A stretch of DNA of 64,000 nucleotides from assembly GCA_017517815.1 (NCBI GenBank), contig JAFWYA010000033.1, forward strand, positions 76,484-140,483, in the 5' to 3' direction. Position 1 is the first letter of the stretch; the number at the start of each line of letters is the position of its first letter. The position numbers were made by a program, and so were the translations under genes. The stretch is from Clostridia bacterium. GTDB taxonomy: Bacteria; Bacillota_A; Clostridia; Christensenellales; Aristaeellaceae. The notes beneath the pieces were generated by a model, which was not told the origin of the DNA, searched no databases, and saw only the letters and a program-made list of their open reading frames with translations. Of this stretch, positions 63,335 through 64,000 are shown piece by piece.

Positions 63335-63551
63335 GAAGAATGGATGATTTGCATACATGGCGCAGCACCGCATGTGTTCCGGCATAACTACATTGGCATT
63401 GCTGTGACGGCAGGCGTAGCCTCCCAAGACGGTTCAATCTGTTACGGGGCATGCGTATGTCGAAACCACGTTGGAAATTTACGCTCATATAAGGCAAAAG
63501 TACGTGGAAGAAGCAGGAGAGAAAATCAGTCTTGCAATAGGGCAAAAATAG
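63335..63551 (+). pseudogene. Tyrosine recombinase (integrase) C-terminal remnant
   Basis: One frame holds PHVFRHNYIGIAVTAGVAS, the H-x-x-R box of phage or ICE integrases. Near 63424 the frame is lost. In another frame it continues KTVQSVTGHAYVETTLEIY with the box containing G-H and the catalytic tyrosine, then AHIRQKYVEEAGEKISLAI and a stop at 63549-63551. Nothing N-terminal is seen, so only the end of a dead integrase is left. It lies 210 bases before a tRNA-Arg gene, a typical integration neighbour. The remaining bases of 63248-63334 and 63552-63721 hold no gene, only an imperfect repeat GTGCAG near 63560-63640. Confidence 0.8.
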
Positions 63552-63721
63552 CGTTTTGTGCAGAGCTTGTGCAGGAAGAGAAGTTTCAAAGCTTTATAAA
63601 TCAACGGGTTTAGCACTTTTTCTGTGCAGAAGGTGTGCAGAAAAGTGTTCAAAGCACAAAAACATCCATTTTGCAGACAAAAATCGCTATTCGTCAACCA
63701 AAACCGCCACGTCTCAACCCC

Positions 63722-63750
63722 TTGACAAATAAGCGTTTCACGGGTACAAT
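63722..63750 (+). promoter_or_regulatory. Promoter of tRNA-Arg
   Basis: TTGACA (63722-63727) and TACAAT (63745-63750), 17-base spacer, 12 bases before the tRNA. Confidence 0.82.
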
Positions 63751-63761
63751 ACACCTTGCAT

Positions 63762-63838
63762 GCGCCCGTAGCTCAGCTGGATAGAGTGTCAGACTCCGAC
63801 TCTGAAGGTCGTGCGTTCGAATCGCATCGGGCGTACCA
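63762..63838 (+). tRNA. tRNA-Arg (anticodon CCG)
   Basis: 77 bases including an encoded CCA. The acceptor GCGCCCG pairs with CGGGCGT (last pair G-T). The D-arm GCTC/GAGT, the anticodon stem TCAGA/TCTGA with loop CTCCGAC, and the T-arm GTGCG/CGCAT with TTCGAAT are all in place. The anticodon CCG reads CGG codons. Confidence 0.95.
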
Positions 63839-63876
63839 TAGAAAAAGCCGCCATTCCTTAAGGTTTTGAAGTGATA

Positions 63877-63913
63877 AAAAGAAGGTAGACACGAAAGTGC
63901 CTGCCTTCTTTTT
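63877..63913. terminator. Hairpin ahead of the transposase gene
   Basis: AAAAAGAAGGTAGACAC and GTGCCTGCCTTCTTTTT form a 17-bp stem with two mismatches around a three-base loop, with A and T runs. It can stop transcription from the tRNA side into the insertion sequence. Confidence 0.65.
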
Positions 63914-63942
63914 GCGCTATAATGAGAGATGGAGGTGGAAAT

Positions 63943-64000
63943 ATGGCAAGGAAATACACCATACGAAGCAAAGAAGAGAAGATGTCGATAGTAAAACAAG
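63943..64000 (+). CDS. Insertion-sequence transposase, N-terminal start (cut by window edge)
   Basis: An ATG at 63943 follows GGAGGTGG, with TATAAT at 63918-63923 upstream. Only MARKYTIRSKEEKMSIVKQ is visible. This resembles the helix-turn-helix start of IS3-type OrfA proteins, which begin with a basic stretch and an EEK-x-x-I-V helix. The rest is outside the window, so family is not certain. Confidence 0.55.
   Translation, partial: MARKYTIRSKEEKMSIVKQ

Overview
The window looks like one chromosome segment of a Gram-positive, anaerobic gut or rumen member of Bacillota (Clostridia). The lineage may be Christensenellales-like, but that is inferred from style of gene content and not tested. Evidence: a sortase-type cell-wall anchored giant adhesin, strong aGGAGG ribosome sites, a T-box leader, DnaD/DnaI-type primosome genes, LCP and LytTR proteins, a glycyl radical enzyme (which implies anaerobic life) and Lpl-type sugar ABC transporters with a membrane-bound AraC regulator. 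Sigma-A-like promoters with 17-base spacers are easy to find.

Layout. 1-11.3 kb: 3' part of a giant Cna-B repeat surface protein. 11.5-16.6 kb: glycogen synthase with an extra SCP2-like tail, an SGNH-like pseudoenzyme and a GH42-like glycosidase. 16.7-20.3 kb (minus): envelope genes (LRR protein, Lgt-like membrane protein, phosphodiester glycosidase, LCP). 20.4-24.6 kb: CDF metal exporter, GH42 beta-galactosidase, and a divergent LytTR/DUF3021 regulatory pair with matching LytTR half-sites at its promoter. 24.6-27.7 kb (minus): MBOAT plus SGNH pair for polymer acylation. 27.8-30.5 kb (minus): secDF. 30.7-35.2 kb: a 14-residue-repeat coiled-coil protein, T-box-controlled archaeal-type proS, a HAD phosphatase and a methyltransferase preceded by a possible leader peptide and terminator. 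35.3-38.1 kb (minus): DnaD-like, DnaI-like and a cysteine-less ArsC-like gene. 38.3-41.1 kb: DUF3795, GNAT and aldehyde dehydrogenase. 41.2-45.2 kb: a structured, terminator-bearing leader in front of a DUF21/CBS transporter, then argH and an acyltransferase.

45.3-63.2 kb is the most distinctive part: a plant-glycan locus. It has an SGNH esterase, a glycyl radical activase and an unusually short glycyl radical enzyme, three different GH127-type beta-L-arabinofuranosidases, an AlaX-type editing protein, a three-gene Lpl-type ABC importer, a membrane AraC regulator and a TIM-barrel sugar isomerase. A reasonable model is import of L-arabinofuranosyl oligosaccharides, trimming by GH127 enzymes, and radical chemistry on a released product. 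The substrate of the radical enzyme cannot be read from sequence.

63.3-64 kb: a frameshifted tyrosine-integrase remnant, tRNA-Arg(CCG), and the start of an insertion-sequence-type transposase that runs off the right edge. No CRISPR array, rRNA or prophage was seen.
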